A stretch of DNA of 64,000 nucleotides from Ktedonobacter racemifer DSM 44963 (lineage in GTDB: Bacteria > Chloroflexota > Ktedonobacteria > Ktedonobacterales > Ktedonobacteraceae): positions 1 through 64,000 of the forward strand of contig NZ_ADVG01000002.1 of the NCBI RefSeq assembly GCF_000178855.1, given 5' to 3'. The translations under genes and the position numbers were made by a program. The notes beneath the pieces are model-generated. The model saw only the letters and a program-made list of their open reading frames with translations. It was not told where the DNA came from and ran no database searches. This document shows positions 24,963 through 34,503 of this stretch, piece after piece (positions within the stretch are counted from its first letter, which is position 1; every line of letters starts with the position of its first letter).

Positions 24963-25788
24963 CACTAAGAACCTCCTCCTCCTGTTGTAACAAAAGACGT
25001 AGTTGTTCCAGCGCCTGGCGCTTGCGGTTACGCACGGTACGGTCGGTAATGCCAAGGGTGCATGCGACCTCTCGCTCGGTCTGCTCCTGCCAGAAGAGGA
25101 GCAGCAGGATCATGCGCAGGTGGCGAGGCAGCATCTGTACCAGGCTAAGCAGAGCGCTGGTCTCGACCGAGCGCAACATATGTTCGGCGCGGGCATCTTC
25201 GACTTCGATCTGCGCCACCTCGCCATTATCGAGGAGGACCGGGCGCTCCAGGCATTGCAGGACCGCGCGTGGAATACGCGAGCCACGCTCGACGTCACGG
25301 TCGCGCCAGCGTCCCTCACGCATCATAAAGGCGCGGAAGATGTGTTGACGTTCGTAGCGCAGGCAGTGATGGAAGTGCTCCTCCCAGAAGCAGCGCCCCG
25401 GATCGAGCAGCGCGCGCACAATGGCTTCATACAGATCGGCGCAGAGATCGGCGTTCAGCATGCGTCGCTCGTCCTCGTGGAGCGCGAGATGGGCAAGGAC
25501 ACCACGCGCCCAGGCCTCGTTCTCATACTGGGTGCGCCTGATAATGACCTCGATCAAGCGGCGCCGTCTACTAGCTTGCGCAGGTGAGGGACAGGCGCGC
25601 ACACAGCGCACCAGGACTTCAAGGGGGGTTTCCGCCGCCTCCACCCGTTGCCAGAAGAGATATTCCTGCTGATTGCCTGCCTGCTCATCAAGGGGCAGGG
25701 TCTCATAGTGCTGTTTGAGTTGAGTACGCCTGTGTGCCCACCGCGCCTCCTGCTCCCGCTCCTCAAGTGCCACACCCGTCCATTCCAC
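24952..25788 (-). CDS. Sigma-70-like / ECF-type transcription factor
   Basis: A 278-residue protein whose C-terminal 80 residues are a region-4 helix-turn-helix (LLLLFWQEQTEREVACTLGI, TDRTVRNRKRQALEQLRLLL). The middle (WEEHFHHCLRYERQHIFRAF) resembles region 2. The N-terminal 100 residues are atypical. A GTG start at 25788 is favoured by GGAGG eight bases upstream; the next in-frame TTG is at 25803. The coupled downstream gene suggests a regulatory pair. Confidence 0.7.
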   Translation of the reverse strand: MEWTGVALEEREQEARWAHRRTQLKQHYETLPLDEQAGNQQEYLFWQRVEAAETPLEVLVRCVRACPSPAQASRRRRLIEVIIRRTQYENEAWARGVLAHLALHEDERRMLNADLCADLYEAIVRALLDPGRCFWEEHFHHCLRYERQHIFRAFMMREGRWRDRDVERGSRIPRAVLQCLERPVLLDNGEVAQIEVEDARAEHMLRSVETSALLSLVQMLPRHLRMILLLLFWQEQTEREVACTLGITDRTVRNRKRQALEQLRLLLQQEEEVLSDEA

Positions 25789-25944
25789 GGACCATTCCTC
25801 CAACCGACACCACAGCGCATAGGGGTGGGGAATAGCTCATCCTGTACCTATGCTATACTCATTTCTTCTGCCCTCAAGTATAGACATACACGTATCACAT
25901 GTCAATCATGGGAGAACCTAAGAATAGAGCCTCTCCAGTGGCTT

Positions 25945-26038
25945 GCGGCTCGGCTCGTAAGCTCACCTATAAATAGGAGGAATGGGGGGCTGACACGGGC
26001 CAAATACCCATTCAGTCCTCCATCCCTCCTATTTATGG
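25945..26038. repeat. Imperfect long hairpin with GCTCGTAAGCTCACC flank
   Basis: Left arm about 25966-25993 and right arm 26012-26038 (AAATAGGAGG...CCTCCTATTT) with a few mismatches. The flank GCTCGTAAGCTCACC (25951-25965) resembles GCTCGCAAGCTCGCC at 43729-43743. It sits 20 bases beyond the stop of the secreted LamG protein. Confidence 0.7.
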
Positions 26039-26058
26039 TTTGAGGCGAGAAAGGCTGC

Positions 26059-27687
26059 TTAGTTGATGGGGCCGTTGTAGCTGGCGCTGACATTGATATC
26101 ATCAACATAGAGGCGATTGGTCGATGAATTCAGGATCATCAGGCGCGAGAAAGGATTTGTCGTCGAGAGATCGTTATTGATTGACCCGGCGGAGGTGCCA
26201 TTTAACCAGAGTTCCGCGTGGCCGCTCGTAGCCTGATTCAGGCCAATCTCAACGCTATACCAGGTGTCCGCTTGAATACCATTGGCGGGCGAGGAGAGGG
26301 TATAGACCTGTCCTCCATTGCCCCAGATGAAGGTATCAAGCGCCTTGGTATTGGCATTATAGACAATCTCCCAGGCATTGTTGCCATTGTTATTGCGACC
26401 AAGCGCGATATCGGTTCCAATAGAGAGATCACTGATGCGGAAGTAAAGACGGGTATAGCTCTGGGTCACCGGGCCTGAGGGCATGGTTGTATAAATGTAA
26501 CTATACTGATTGGCGCTATTGATAAAGGCCGCCGCGTGCGTCCCTCCATGCACCACCGTCGTCTGCGCACTCGCCTGTCCCGTGCTATCGGCATTCGTAA
26601 ATGTCCACTTGGTGAAATTGCCGGTCTCAAAGTCATCCTGGAAGTAGGATACCTGCGTCACGCCCGTACCATTGAGAGGAATGGAATAGGAGGTCACACT
26701 GGCACTGGTGGCAATGGCAAGAGAGGCGCTACGATCACCGGCTACAGGTGGCGTAAAGCTGACCGTGATATCACAGGAAGCGCCGCTGGCAAGCGAACTG
26801 CCACAGGTGTTCGTTTGGGAGAAGTCGCTAGCATTCGTACCAGTGACACCGATACTATTAATACCGAGCGCGGAGGCACCAGTATTTGAGAAGGTTACGG
26901 TACGCGAGGCGGTGCTATTGACGCCCTGTTCGTTGAAGTCAACACTGCTAGGCGCGAAGTTAACATCGGGCCCCGCGTTGGTCGGACCATTATAGGTATC
27001 GGCAACCACAACATCGTCAATATAAGTGGTGGTCGCAATTTTGTCGAAGAACATCAGGCGCGCATAGGGATTGGCGTTCGAGAGATCGGCATCAACCGAG
27101 CCAATAGAGGAGCCATTGACCCAGACCTCTCCGTGTCCGCTAGTCACTGAGTTGACATAAACCTCGACACAATACCAGGTATTGACCTTAAAGATGTTGG
27201 AAGGACTTATAAAGCTATGCAGGTTGCCTTGACCATCCCAGAAGTAGACATCCAGGCCATGAATATCGCGGTCAAAGTCGACGCCCCAGACGCTCCGGTC
27301 ATTGTTATTGCGTCCAATCGCCAGTTCGGTGCCGCTGGAGAGTCCGTCAAACGTGGAGTAACGGACATAGAAGCGGGTGTAGGCACTCGTGCGAGCGCTG
27401 GAGAGGGCGGTATAGACATAGCTGATCTGTCCGGGGTTAAAGGTATTGGTCAAAGCCAGGGCATATGATCCAGTATGGGTCACCTGGGACTGTACTGTGG
27501 ACTGACCATTTTGATCGCTGTTATTGAACGTCCATTTGCTCGTATTCCCGCTCTCAAAACCATCGCTGAAATAAGTTTGCGAGGCGTGCGCTGGACGTGG
27601 AAGGAAAGCAAACGTAACCATCAGGAACGCTGAAAGTACAAGGATCCGTAACCCACACTTTGTCATCCTTGGCAAAACATGCTGCAT
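26059..27687 (-). CDS. Secreted LamG-Hydin-LamG protein
   Basis: 542 residues with an N-terminal signal peptide (GLRILVLSAFLMVTFAFLPR, cleavage after AHA-S). Two homologous ConA/LamG-like domains (about residues 38-235 and 345-540) share WTFNNSD/WTFTNAD, IGRNNN and a C-terminal block (YIDDVVVADTYNGP and YVDDINVSASYNGP). Between them lies an ASH/Hydin-type domain (VNFAPSSVDFNEQGVNSTAS, ISYTP-like VSFTPPVAGDRS, LNGTGV). Such domains bind glycans or proteins outside the cell. The duplication around a linker is plainly internal. Confidence 0.8.
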   Translation of the reverse strand: MQHVLPRMTKCGLRILVLSAFLMVTFAFLPRPAHASQTYFSDGFESGNTSKWTFNNSDQNGQSTVQSQVTHTGSYALALTNTFNPGQISYVYTALSSARTSAYTRFYVRYSTFDGLSSGTELAIGRNNNDRSVWGVDFDRDIHGLDVYFWDGQGNLHSFISPSNIFKVNTWYCVEVYVNSVTSGHGEVWVNGSSIGSVDADLSNANPYARLMFFDKIATTTYIDDVVVADTYNGPTNAGPDVNFAPSSVDFNEQGVNSTASRTVTFSNTGASALGINSIGVTGTNASDFSQTNTCGSSLASGASCDITVSFTPPVAGDRSASLAIATSASVTSYSIPLNGTGVTQVSYFQDDFETGNFTKWTFTNADSTGQASAQTTVVHGGTHAAAFINSANQYSYIYTTMPSGPVTQSYTRLYFRISDLSIGTDIALGRNNNGNNAWEIVYNANTKALDTFIWGNGGQVYTLSSPANGIQADTWYSVEIGLNQATSGHAELWLNGTSAGSINNDLSTTNPFSRLMILNSSTNRLYVDDINVSASYNGPIN

Positions 27688-27975
27688 ATTCTAATTTCTC
27701 CTAATCTAGTAATGTGAACGATCTCACCTGGAACACACAAGGTTACCTCCTGGTGATTCTCCCGCCAGGGAATAGCGATTGCTTGGATCTCCACCAGAGC
27801 ATAGCAGACAGTGGTTGTGAGAGCGTATTTATCAAGGTGAGAAGGCTGTGCTTATCCAGTGAGAGAAGTAGATATTGTGTAGAACGTCCTTATCAGAGGA
27901 AGAGAGAGACACCTACTCGGAGCGAAAATCCTGAGCAGGTGTCTGGCAATGAGCCTGGTTGTATCCTGGAGAAGC
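27688..27975. terminator. Spacer with glgA terminator hairpin
   Basis: No gene in 288 bases. AGACACCTACTC (27908-27919) pairs with GAGCAGGTGTCT (27932-27943) with one mismatch, about 30 bases past the glgA stop. Confidence 0.55.
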
Positions 27976-29454
27976 TTATTCGCCGCTGTCGTGGAAGGCG
28001 AGGGCGTTGCGGTAGATGTCGACGTAGCGACGGGCGGAGGCTCCCCAGGAGTGGTCCGCCTGCATACCGCGAATTTGCAGCGTGCGCCAGACATCTTTGA
28101 AGCGATAGACGGTCAGGGCGCGCATGATGGCAGCGAAGAGATGCCAGGGGTCGTAGTCGTTGAAGAGGAAACCGTTGCCGGTATCACTGGCGGGATCGTA
28201 GTTCTGGACGGTATCGGCGAGGCCACCAACGTTACGGACGATAGGGACGCTGCCATAGCGCATGGCGATCATCTGGTTCAGACCGCAGGGCTCGAAGCGC
28301 GAGGGCATCAGGAACATATCACTACCGGCGTAAATGCGCTGCGCCAGCTCGGTATTGAAGGTCAGGAAGACCGCAACCTGGTTGGGATAGCGCGCGGCAA
28401 GGGTCTGGAAGAGCTCATGATAGTGCTGATCACCTATCCCCATGACCACAAGTTGGATACCCTGGTCCAGCAGTGGATGCACAATCTGGGAGATCAAATC
28501 GAGACCTTTCTGGTCGGCGAGGCGCGAGATCATGGCCAGCAGCGGGATATCCGCGTTCACCGGGAGATGAGCCTGTTCTTGCAGGGCAATCTTATTCTCG
28601 ATACGCCTATCGAGTGAGCTGATATCAAATGGTGTGTGAATATGGGCATCGTGGATAGGATCATTCTCCTGGTAATCGATGCCATTGAGAATACCGAAGA
28701 CACGCTCCTTACGGGAGCGGAGCAGGTGGTCGAGGCGCTCACCAAAGGTCGGGGTCAGAATCTCCTGAGCATAGCGCTCGCTCACCGTCGTAATCGAGTC
28801 GGCAAAGAGGATGCCACGCCCCATGACATCCACAACATTGGCGAGTTCGGAGATCTGGGGATAGAGGAAGCCCTTGGAGGCCACACCCGCGACTTCGAGC
28901 AGGCGATAGCCAAAGATGCCCTGATAGGCCAGGTTATGGATAGTGTAGACGGTCGCGGTATGCTCAAAGAAGGGATCGCCATAGTAGAGCGTATGCATCC
29001 AGTTAGGCACAATCCCGGTATGCCAATCGTTGCAGTGAACGATATTGGGCGACCAGTTGAGGGCGCGGGCCGCCTCTAGGGCAGCGCGGCAGAAGAGAAT
29101 AAAGCGTTCGCCGTCATCGGTATAGCCATAGAGGTTTTCGCGCTCGAAGTAGCGGGGAGCATCAACCATGTAGACGGGAACATTGTTACCGATGGTCCCT
29201 TGAAGGATATTCACCTCAACCTGATAGGAACCCATGGGGACGGGCATAGAGGAGATGATAGTCTGCAAGTGAAAGTGCTCGGGATCAATCTGACGATAGC
29301 GTGGCATGACCAGGCGTACATCGTGTCCTAGCTCCTGTAGGGCTTTGGGTAGGGCGCCTACGACATCTGCCAGGCCTCCAACCTTGACGAAGGGCACAAT
29401 TTCGGCCGCTAGAATTAATACCTTAAGAGGATCATCATTGTGCATCAGTTTCAT
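27976..29454 (-). CDS. glgA: Glycogen/starch synthase (GT5)
   Basis: ADP-glucose:alpha-1,4-glucan transferase. The substrate-binding KVGGLADVVGALPKALQEL sits near the N-terminus, followed by NIVHCNDWHTGIVPNWMHTL and TVYTIHNLAYQGIFG. The C-terminal GT-B domain has SRLADQKGLDLI and MPSRFEPCGLNQMIAMRYGS. The length of 492 residues is normal. An ATG at 29454 gives the family N-terminus; a GTG at 29511 would add 19 residues. No other glycogen gene is adjacent. Confidence 0.93.
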   Translation of the reverse strand: MKLMHNDDPLKVLILAAEIVPFVKVGGLADVVGALPKALQELGHDVRLVMPRYRQIDPEHFHLQTIISSMPVPMGSYQVEVNILQGTIGNNVPVYMVDAPRYFERENLYGYTDDGERFILFCRAALEAARALNWSPNIVHCNDWHTGIVPNWMHTLYYGDPFFEHTATVYTIHNLAYQGIFGYRLLEVAGVASKGFLYPQISELANVVDVMGRGILFADSITTVSERYAQEILTPTFGERLDHLLRSRKERVFGILNGIDYQENDPIHDAHIHTPFDISSLDRRIENKIALQEQAHLPVNADIPLLAMISRLADQKGLDLISQIVHPLLDQGIQLVVMGIGDQHYHELFQTLAARYPNQVAVFLTFNTELAQRIYAGSDMFLMPSRFEPCGLNQMIAMRYGSVPIVRNVGGLADTVQNYDPASDTGNGFLFNDYDPWHLFAAIMRALTVYRFKDVWRTLQIRGMQADHSWGASARRYVDIYRNALAFHDSGE

Positions 29455-29815
29455 CGGCGGGAAAATTCTTGTCTCCAGCGAGCGAGGAGGAAATGCCGCC
29501 TCTCCTTTCACGAACGGGTATCTACATTCCCACTATATATCAGTGCAGTGCATCCATATACCAGCCTACCCCTACCATACCTACCTCGATACGCTTATGA
29601 TGCACTGTCAACCTTATTTGTAATGCTGAACGTATGTTATTGTACCACAAGTCCTCTAGCCATCCCTGGACCCATCAACCTTGCGGCAAGACAACTTGAA
29701 TTTCAGGAGAGCAAGAGTTTGTAGGGTTCAAGCTGGCATGGACTCCGAGCGTAGCGACCGTTCCAGCGCCAGAGTATCGGCCTGCGGGCCGGGCGAGTCC
29801 AAGCCAGCCTGGACC
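29455..29815. other. Intergenic region, mostly repeat
   Basis: No gene. It holds the glgA leader and, from about 29721, a TGTAGGGTCCA-family repeat. Confidence 0.5.
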
Positions 29816-29820
29816 CTACA
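29721..29820. repeat. TGTAGGGTCCA palindromic repeat, about 100 bp
   Basis: Terminal inverted arms TGTAGGGTTCAAGCTGGCAT and AGCCAGCCTGGACCCTACA, each itself partly self-complementary, around a GC-rich centre. The end supplies the stop codon of the HAD gene. Confidence 0.8.
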
Positions 29821-30673
29821 ATATGTGTAATGGGTAGTGGTGGGAGAGGAGAGAGGTCAGGAGATGGGCAACGCCATCTTCGTCATTCGAGAGCGTAATG
29901 GCATCGGCAGCCTGGAGTACGAGGGGATGAGCGTTAGCAACCGCCACGCCGAGGCCAGCCCATTGCAATAATGGCAAATCATTGGGCATATCGCCAAAGG
30001 CCACAACCGCATGCGCCGGTATCTCAAGCTGTGCGCAGAGTGTGGCAAGCGCCTCGCCCTTATGTACATCCGCACGCGCAATCTCAAGAAAAGGCGCACC
30101 AGAGTAGGTCACGCTATACTCACGCGTATCGAGCAAGGGGAGAACCGCTTTGTACAATTCCTCAGTCGTCAGGCTTGCATGGTGCGTCATTATCTTGATT
30201 TGCGGTGCCTGAAGAATGGTCGCACTATCGACGATCCGTGGGAATGGAGCGGTGTCGTGAGCGCAGAAGGGATAGAAAGCCTCTTCACAGGTAACAGACA
30301 GTCCGCTCTCGGCAGCGAAAGAGAGATCAGGCAAAGCCGTGCTCAGGCATGAAACCAGGTCTTGTACCTGCTGAGGCGAGAGAGCGAGCTCTCCCAGAGA
30401 GCGATCTTGATCCAGGTCATACAGAATCGCGCCATTGCAACAAAGCGCGAGGCCGCCAATCTCATAGGTCCTGGCGATCTGGCGCAGTGTACGCGGAGGG
30501 CGCGCACTGATCAGTACGAGAGCCACGTCGGTAGCCTGCAAACGGCGCAGTACCATACCTGTTTGAGCTGAGATCGTCTTATCGGAACGAAGCAACGTCC
30601 CATCCAGGTCAGTAGCGACCAGCTTTAAGGAGGTAAGCGACGAGAGTGTGGTATCAAGGTGAAAAGTTCCCAT
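29816..30673 (-). CDS. HAD-superfamily (Cof-type) hydrolase
   Basis: 285 residues of the Cof/IIB HAD group: motif I ATDLDGTLL with nucleophile and acid aspartates, motif II LISARPP, a cap domain, motif III lysine (VHKGEAL) and motif IV GDMPNDLPLL. Likely a sugar-phosphate or phospho-cofactor phosphatase. The start at 30673 gives the family N-terminus. The last codon and stop (TAG) come from the adjoining repeat, so the natural C-terminus may have been altered by repeat insertion. Confidence 0.9.
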   Translation of the reverse strand: MGTFHLDTTLSSLTSLKLVATDLDGTLLRSDKTISAQTGMVLRRLQATDVALVLISARPPRTLRQIARTYEIGGLALCCNGAILYDLDQDRSLGELALSPQQVQDLVSCLSTALPDLSFAAESGLSVTCEEAFYPFCAHDTAPFPRIVDSATILQAPQIKIMTHHASLTTEELYKAVLPLLDTREYSVTYSGAPFLEIARADVHKGEALATLCAQLEIPAHAVVAFGDMPNDLPLLQWAGLGVAVANAHPLVLQAADAITLSNDEDGVAHLLTSLLSHHYPLHIL

Positions 30674-30732
30674 GGTAGTCCTAGCCTTTTGGCATATAGA
30701 ATACCACATCTATATGTATGTCTGGGATACCT

Positions 30733-30749
30733 TCGCGCCTGCCGCACTC
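30733..30749. repeat. GC-box, degenerate copy
   Basis: TCGCGCCTGCCGCACTC, two mismatches to the consensus box, next to the palindrome at 30754. Confidence 0.6.
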
Positions 30750-30753
30750 ATGT

Positions 30754-30823
30754 ATCAGTAAAAGAGCAAAAGCAAAGGGTCCGAGCCATGGCTCGGACCC
30801 TTTGCTTTTGCTCTTTTACTGAT
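30754..30823. repeat. 70-bp perfect palindrome without loop
   Basis: 35-bp arms 30754-30788 and 30789-30823 centred on CCATGG, ending six bases from the stop of the membrane-protein gene. It would form a very stable 3'-end hairpin. Confidence 0.92.
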
Positions 30824-30828
30824 ATAAA

Positions 30829-32322
30829 TCAGACCTTGTAGCGGTTGCGCGTCAGGAAGTAGAGCTGGACTGCGGCAAGAACACCCATGAGGATAATCAT
30901 TACCACCGCGTCCGTCTGCGGCATGACTGGCGCAGTAGGATTGATCGAGGGAGGCGCGATCACAGTCCCAGGAATAAAGGGAATGTTTGGCGCGGTCTCA
31001 GGCTCCCAGCTTGCAGGCGCGATTGAGAAGAAGGCAAACGCACCCAGGTAGATGAACAAGCAGGTACCCATCACGAGCCACTGACCCAGACAGCCCAGGT
31101 TGTTCTCGCCAACCACCGCGAACTCGCGGCGACCGACCGAGGTCCAGATAACAGCCATGATCAGCATACCGGCGCAGAAGATCATACTGACGAGAATCTG
31201 ATCTGGAGCGGTGTGGACGAGCAGGGTCAACCCGGCGATGGTCGCCACGGTAACCACGCTACCAACAACCACCAGGTTGCGGTTGCTCTTCCAGGCCCAG
31301 ACAGCACCCATCAGGATGACAAATGCGTTCGTCGTCACGATAGCGTCGACCAGGTATCCACCCTGCTGCGCAAAGGTGCAGGTAGCAGGGATAGCGGACT
31401 GACGCGCACAGAGCGTGAAGTAGGGACCCAGGATCGGCACGAAGTGCAGTCCACCAATCAGGGGGTAGAGCGCAACCGCCAGAACCAGGCAGATACCGCC
31501 AGTCTGACCCAGGCCGAGCGCGCCAACCGCGTAGAGCGCGGGCATAGTGCGCTGGCGCACCGGACGCATCAGGTAGTGCAAACGCAGGGCAAAGGCAGCC
31601 ATGGTCAGGTAGATAGCCGTACCCAGGATGATGCCAGCGCCAAGGTTGACCCACTTGATGCCAGTCGCAATCTCTTTCATATTGCCGCCAACGATCTGGA
31701 GGGCGAGGCCCTGATCGCTCACCTGAGAGTAAGCGAGCAAGGAGAGCACGACCAGCGTCGAACCTGCAATGATCAGGCTGCGAATGGCGGGCGTGGTCCC
31801 CAGATCGCGGCGATCCTCGGTGCGGCTCTCGCGAACGGCGAGCGCGGCGTAGAAAATCATCGCCAGACCGACGGTAAAGACCGCCAGGCCAACCATGAGC
31901 AGATCAATCGCGTTTGCCTGGAACCAGAGAAACTGACCACCCAGCATTGGGGAGATATACATCTCTGGCTTGGCAAAGTTTGGGAAGTACTGGCCATTGA
32001 AATATGACCAGAGCGAGAGAGCCAGACCAGCCACGCTCAGGATCGCGCCAAGGCCAGTGAAGACCGCAGGCGGAATACTCGGCTTGGGATCGAAGAGCGA
32101 GACCACGGTAAAGACAATAATAAAGCCTGCCAGGCAAGTTACAGCCAGGGAGAAGAGACCTTGCTGCAAGCCCTCAAGAGAGGCCGCAGTCATCTTCAGG
32201 TAGATATACCCTGGGAGCTGCCCAACAAGGATAGCCGCGAGAAAGAAGAAGCCAGCTGCGAAAATGATCGAGCGAGCCCACGAAATCCTCTCCGGCAACT
32301 CCTTTTTTTGTACTTGTTGCAT
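30829..32322 (-). CDS. Polytopic membrane protein of the b6c operon
   Basis: About 497 residues with some eleven or twelve hydrophobic helices in pairs (IIFAAGFFFLAAILVGQLPG, IIVFTVVSLFDPKPSIPP, LLMVGLAVFTVGLAMIFYAA, AGIILGTAIYLTMAAFALRL). I recognise no family and see no heme-binding CxxCH. It is the last gene of the cytochrome b6 / Rieske / cupredoxin series and may be an extra subunit or a partner of the complex. The start at the ATG 32322 has AAAGGGA upstream. Confidence 0.6.
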   Translation of the reverse strand: MQQVQKKELPERISWARSIIFAAGFFFLAAILVGQLPGYIYLKMTAASLEGLQQGLFSLAVTCLAGFIIVFTVVSLFDPKPSIPPAVFTGLGAILSVAGLALSLWSYFNGQYFPNFAKPEMYISPMLGGQFLWFQANAIDLLMVGLAVFTVGLAMIFYAALAVRESRTEDRRDLGTTPAIRSLIIAGSTLVVLSLLAYSQVSDQGLALQIVGGNMKEIATGIKWVNLGAGIILGTAIYLTMAAFALRLHYLMRPVRQRTMPALYAVGALGLGQTGGICLVLAVALYPLIGGLHFVPILGPYFTLCARQSAIPATCTFAQQGGYLVDAIVTTNAFVILMGAVWAWKSNRNLVVVGSVVTVATIAGLTLLVHTAPDQILVSMIFCAGMLIMAVIWTSVGRREFAVVGENNLGCLGQWLVMGTCLFIYLGAFAFFSIAPASWEPETAPNIPFIPGTVIAPPSINPTAPVMPQTDAVVMIILMGVLAAVQLYFLTRNRYKV

Positions 32323-32452
32323 GGATAGCAATCCCTTTCAACATGCCGTACATATCTATAACAACCACATATCCAGTGACCTGGCATTGCTGCGCGTCCA
32401 CACAGAGTATGTCATTGCGCAAGACAGGTCGGCATAAGCTGACGTTGAGGAC

Positions 32453-33457
32453 TTATGCCGCGGGAACAATCGTCAACTGCGCCTGCATATCAGGATGCAC
32501 GGAGCAGTAGTAGACCAGCTGGTGCGAGCCTGCATTGAGATTGTAGGCTTCTTGAGTCACCGTCCACTCGAAAGACTTGCCGGTTTCCAGGGTCTTTGAA
32601 TCAAAGATGTTGGGCAGCGCTTTGGGGCTGGACAGGTTGCTACTGTCGATAGCCGTAACCGTGTGCGCGACCTGGTCAGCATTGGTCCAGGTGATCTTGG
32701 TGCCGACTTTCACTTTCAGGTTGGCATACTCGAAGCACGCGGTCTTGCTGGTGCAGACTTTCACCTGACCGGCAGGAAGGATGCGTACTTTCACCGTATC
32801 TTCTTTGCTCATATCAACGGCCTCGCCAAACTGGCCGTTCTTACCAAGCGTTACCGCCTGGTCATAGAGGTTCTTGGCATTCGCCTGAAGATATTCGACC
32901 AGACCGTTGAAGCCATTCTTCGCGGCATCGCCGGTGTAGCCCTGCTTTTTGGCATAGGTTGGATCGGCGGAGCGGATGAGCGCGAAGAGATAGTCAACGT
33001 CAATCGCCTTCAGCTGGCCACCGAACTGGTCCCGGCGAGGAATCGTGTTCAGGTTGCTCGGCAGTGGCGCATTGGGATTATAGTTGCCCGAAGTGATCAT
33101 TGCCTTGAGCTGATTGTCCGTCAATTTATTCAGATCGGCGACATTGTAGCCCAGGTATTTTTCAAAGAGCAACTTATCTTCCTGACCGATAGCGTAACAC
33201 TGATCGGTACAGACTTTGACGTAGACTTTGAGTCCCTCATTGATAGCATATGATTGCAACTGCTGCTGTGACGTGGCCTGGTTCTGATTCTCTATAATCC
33301 AGAACACGGGGATCATCATCGAAACCAGCGAGAGCATGACGAGTGATCCATAACCGGTCTTTTGGACCGCGTTAGTTCGTGAAAAGAGAATAACCAGCAA
33401 GCCGACGACGACGATCAGCAGGACAACGATGCCTATAGCAATTTGACCTATATTCAT
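32453..33457 (-). CDS. Membrane-anchored cupredoxin protein
   Basis: 334 residues: two N-terminal helices (GIVVLLIVVVGLLVILF and LVMLSLVSMMIPVFWII), an extracytoplasmic middle, then a plastocyanin-like domain from about residue 220 with type-1 copper ligands His265 (QVAHTV), Cys318, His321 and Met324 (YYCSVHPDM). A copper electron carrier encoded after Rieske and cytochrome b probably receives electrons from the complex in place of cytochrome c. Extra Cys83/Cys87 and Cys235/Cys241 could form disulfides. AGGAAA precedes the start. Confidence 0.88.
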   Translation of the reverse strand: MNIGQIAIGIVVLLIVVVGLLVILFSRTNAVQKTGYGSLVMLSLVSMMIPVFWIIENQNQATSQQQLQSYAINEGLKVYVKVCTDQCYAIGQEDKLLFEKYLGYNVADLNKLTDNQLKAMITSGNYNPNAPLPSNLNTIPRRDQFGGQLKAIDVDYLFALIRSADPTYAKKQGYTGDAAKNGFNGLVEYLQANAKNLYDQAVTLGKNGQFGEAVDMSKEDTVKVRILPAGQVKVCTSKTACFEYANLKVKVGTKITWTNADQVAHTVTAIDSSNLSSPKALPNIFDSKTLETGKSFEWTVTQEAYNLNAGSHQLVYYCSVHPDMQAQLTIVPAA

Positions 33458-33561
33458 CACAGATTTCCTACTATAAAACTTCGATCTCTTGGATGCCCCA
33501 CTCCAGATCTGGAATGGAAGCGAGATCAACCCTACTTATAGAATGAAGAGACAGCAACGCC

Positions 33562-33597
33562 AGTAGGCGGCACGCGCTACTTGCGTACGCGCCTACT
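33562..33597. repeat. GTAGGCGCG-family repeat, degenerate
   Basis: AGTAGGCG...CGCCTACT with centre GCGCTACTTGCGTACG, similar to the better copy at 53618-53677. Confidence 0.6.
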
Positions 33598-33658
33598 ACT
33601 TATGCGGCGTCTTTATATCTATAAGATTCCCTGCGACAAGAGGCAGAGGAACAGGAGA

Positions 33659-34366
33659 TTAGCCGCCCGCGCTACACTCTTTCGTTGGCTTGGGAAGCAA
33701 TTGTGTCGTCGCATCAGGATGCTGCACATTGCTATTGATGGTACCCGTATTAATGATAATCTCGCCATCTTTGAAGTTCATATCAAAGCGGTCAAGGCTA
33801 CGAGGGGCGGGACCATCCAGGAACTCGCCGTTGACATTATAGTGCGAACCATGACAGGGGCATTTAAAGCTCACACAGTCATTACGGAAGGGAACGGTAC
33901 AACCCAGGTGTACACAGCGCTGATAGAGCGCAACCCAGGTAGACCCATCGCCATCATGCACCACATTCTCCAGCTGGAACTGGTCTTGCAGGTTCTGGCC
34001 TGACAGCAGATATTGCGCATCATTGGCGAGATGGACCAGGTACGAGCGAGCGGCCGGAATATAGAACACGCCCTTCTCGTTGAGGACCATCTCCTCAGGC
34101 TTGGCAGCCGGGAAATCGGTCTTTTTGCCCACGTTCTGCGCGGAACCGAAGTCGCCGCCCGACGTAGGATACATAAAGTATAGAGCCCCGGCAACCGCAG
34201 CAGTGGTAGATATGCCCCACACCGCTAACATGGACCTGCGCAGGAAGCGACGGCGGGAGAGACGCTGGCGAGCGATCTCCGCGGCCTCGGCGCCACCACC
34301 ATGCAGAATCTCATATTGTTGTGGTGTAATCGGCTGCATATCATCATGACTACCGTTACTACTCAT
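33659..34366 (-). CDS. Rieske [2Fe-2S] protein
   Basis: 235 residues: cytoplasmic N-terminus with an RR-rich segment (LSRRRFLRRSMLAVWG), one transmembrane helix (about 47-66), then the Rieske domain with CVHLGC (151-156) and CPCHGSHYN (169-177), which supply the Cys/His cluster ligands and disulfide. It is the high-potential electron acceptor from quinol in the b6c-type complex. The RRxFLRR pattern suggests Tat export, as usual for Rieske proteins. Confidence 0.95.
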   Translation of the reverse strand: MSSNGSHDDMQPITPQQYEILHGGGAEAAEIARQRLSRRRFLRRSMLAVWGISTTAAVAGALYFMYPTSGGDFGSAQNVGKKTDFPAAKPEEMVLNEKGVFYIPAARSYLVHLANDAQYLLSGQNLQDQFQLENVVHDGDGSTWVALYQRCVHLGCTVPFRNDCVSFKCPCHGSHYNVNGEFLDGPAPRSLDRFDMNFKDGEIIINTGTINSNVQHPDATTQLLPKPTKECSAGG

Positions 34367-34440
34367 TGATTACCCTCTTGGATTCTTTGTTTACTTTTCC
34401 TGCTTGGTATTGAGCTTGGCCAGGTAAGAAATCTCTTCTG

Positions 34441-34503
34441 ATCCGAAAGCCTGAGCGCGGAGCGCTAGTCACGCGAGTGACGTTGGATTTCGGAATAAGA
34501 TCC
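34441..34503. repeat. TCCGAAA...TTTCGGA repeat, copy A
   Basis: About 60 bases with outer TCCGAAA/TTTCGGA and inner GCGCGGAGCGC and CACGCGAGTG hairpins. The inverted, about 85% similar copy is at 36091-36154. It starts at the stop of the subunit IV gene. Confidence 0.8.
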
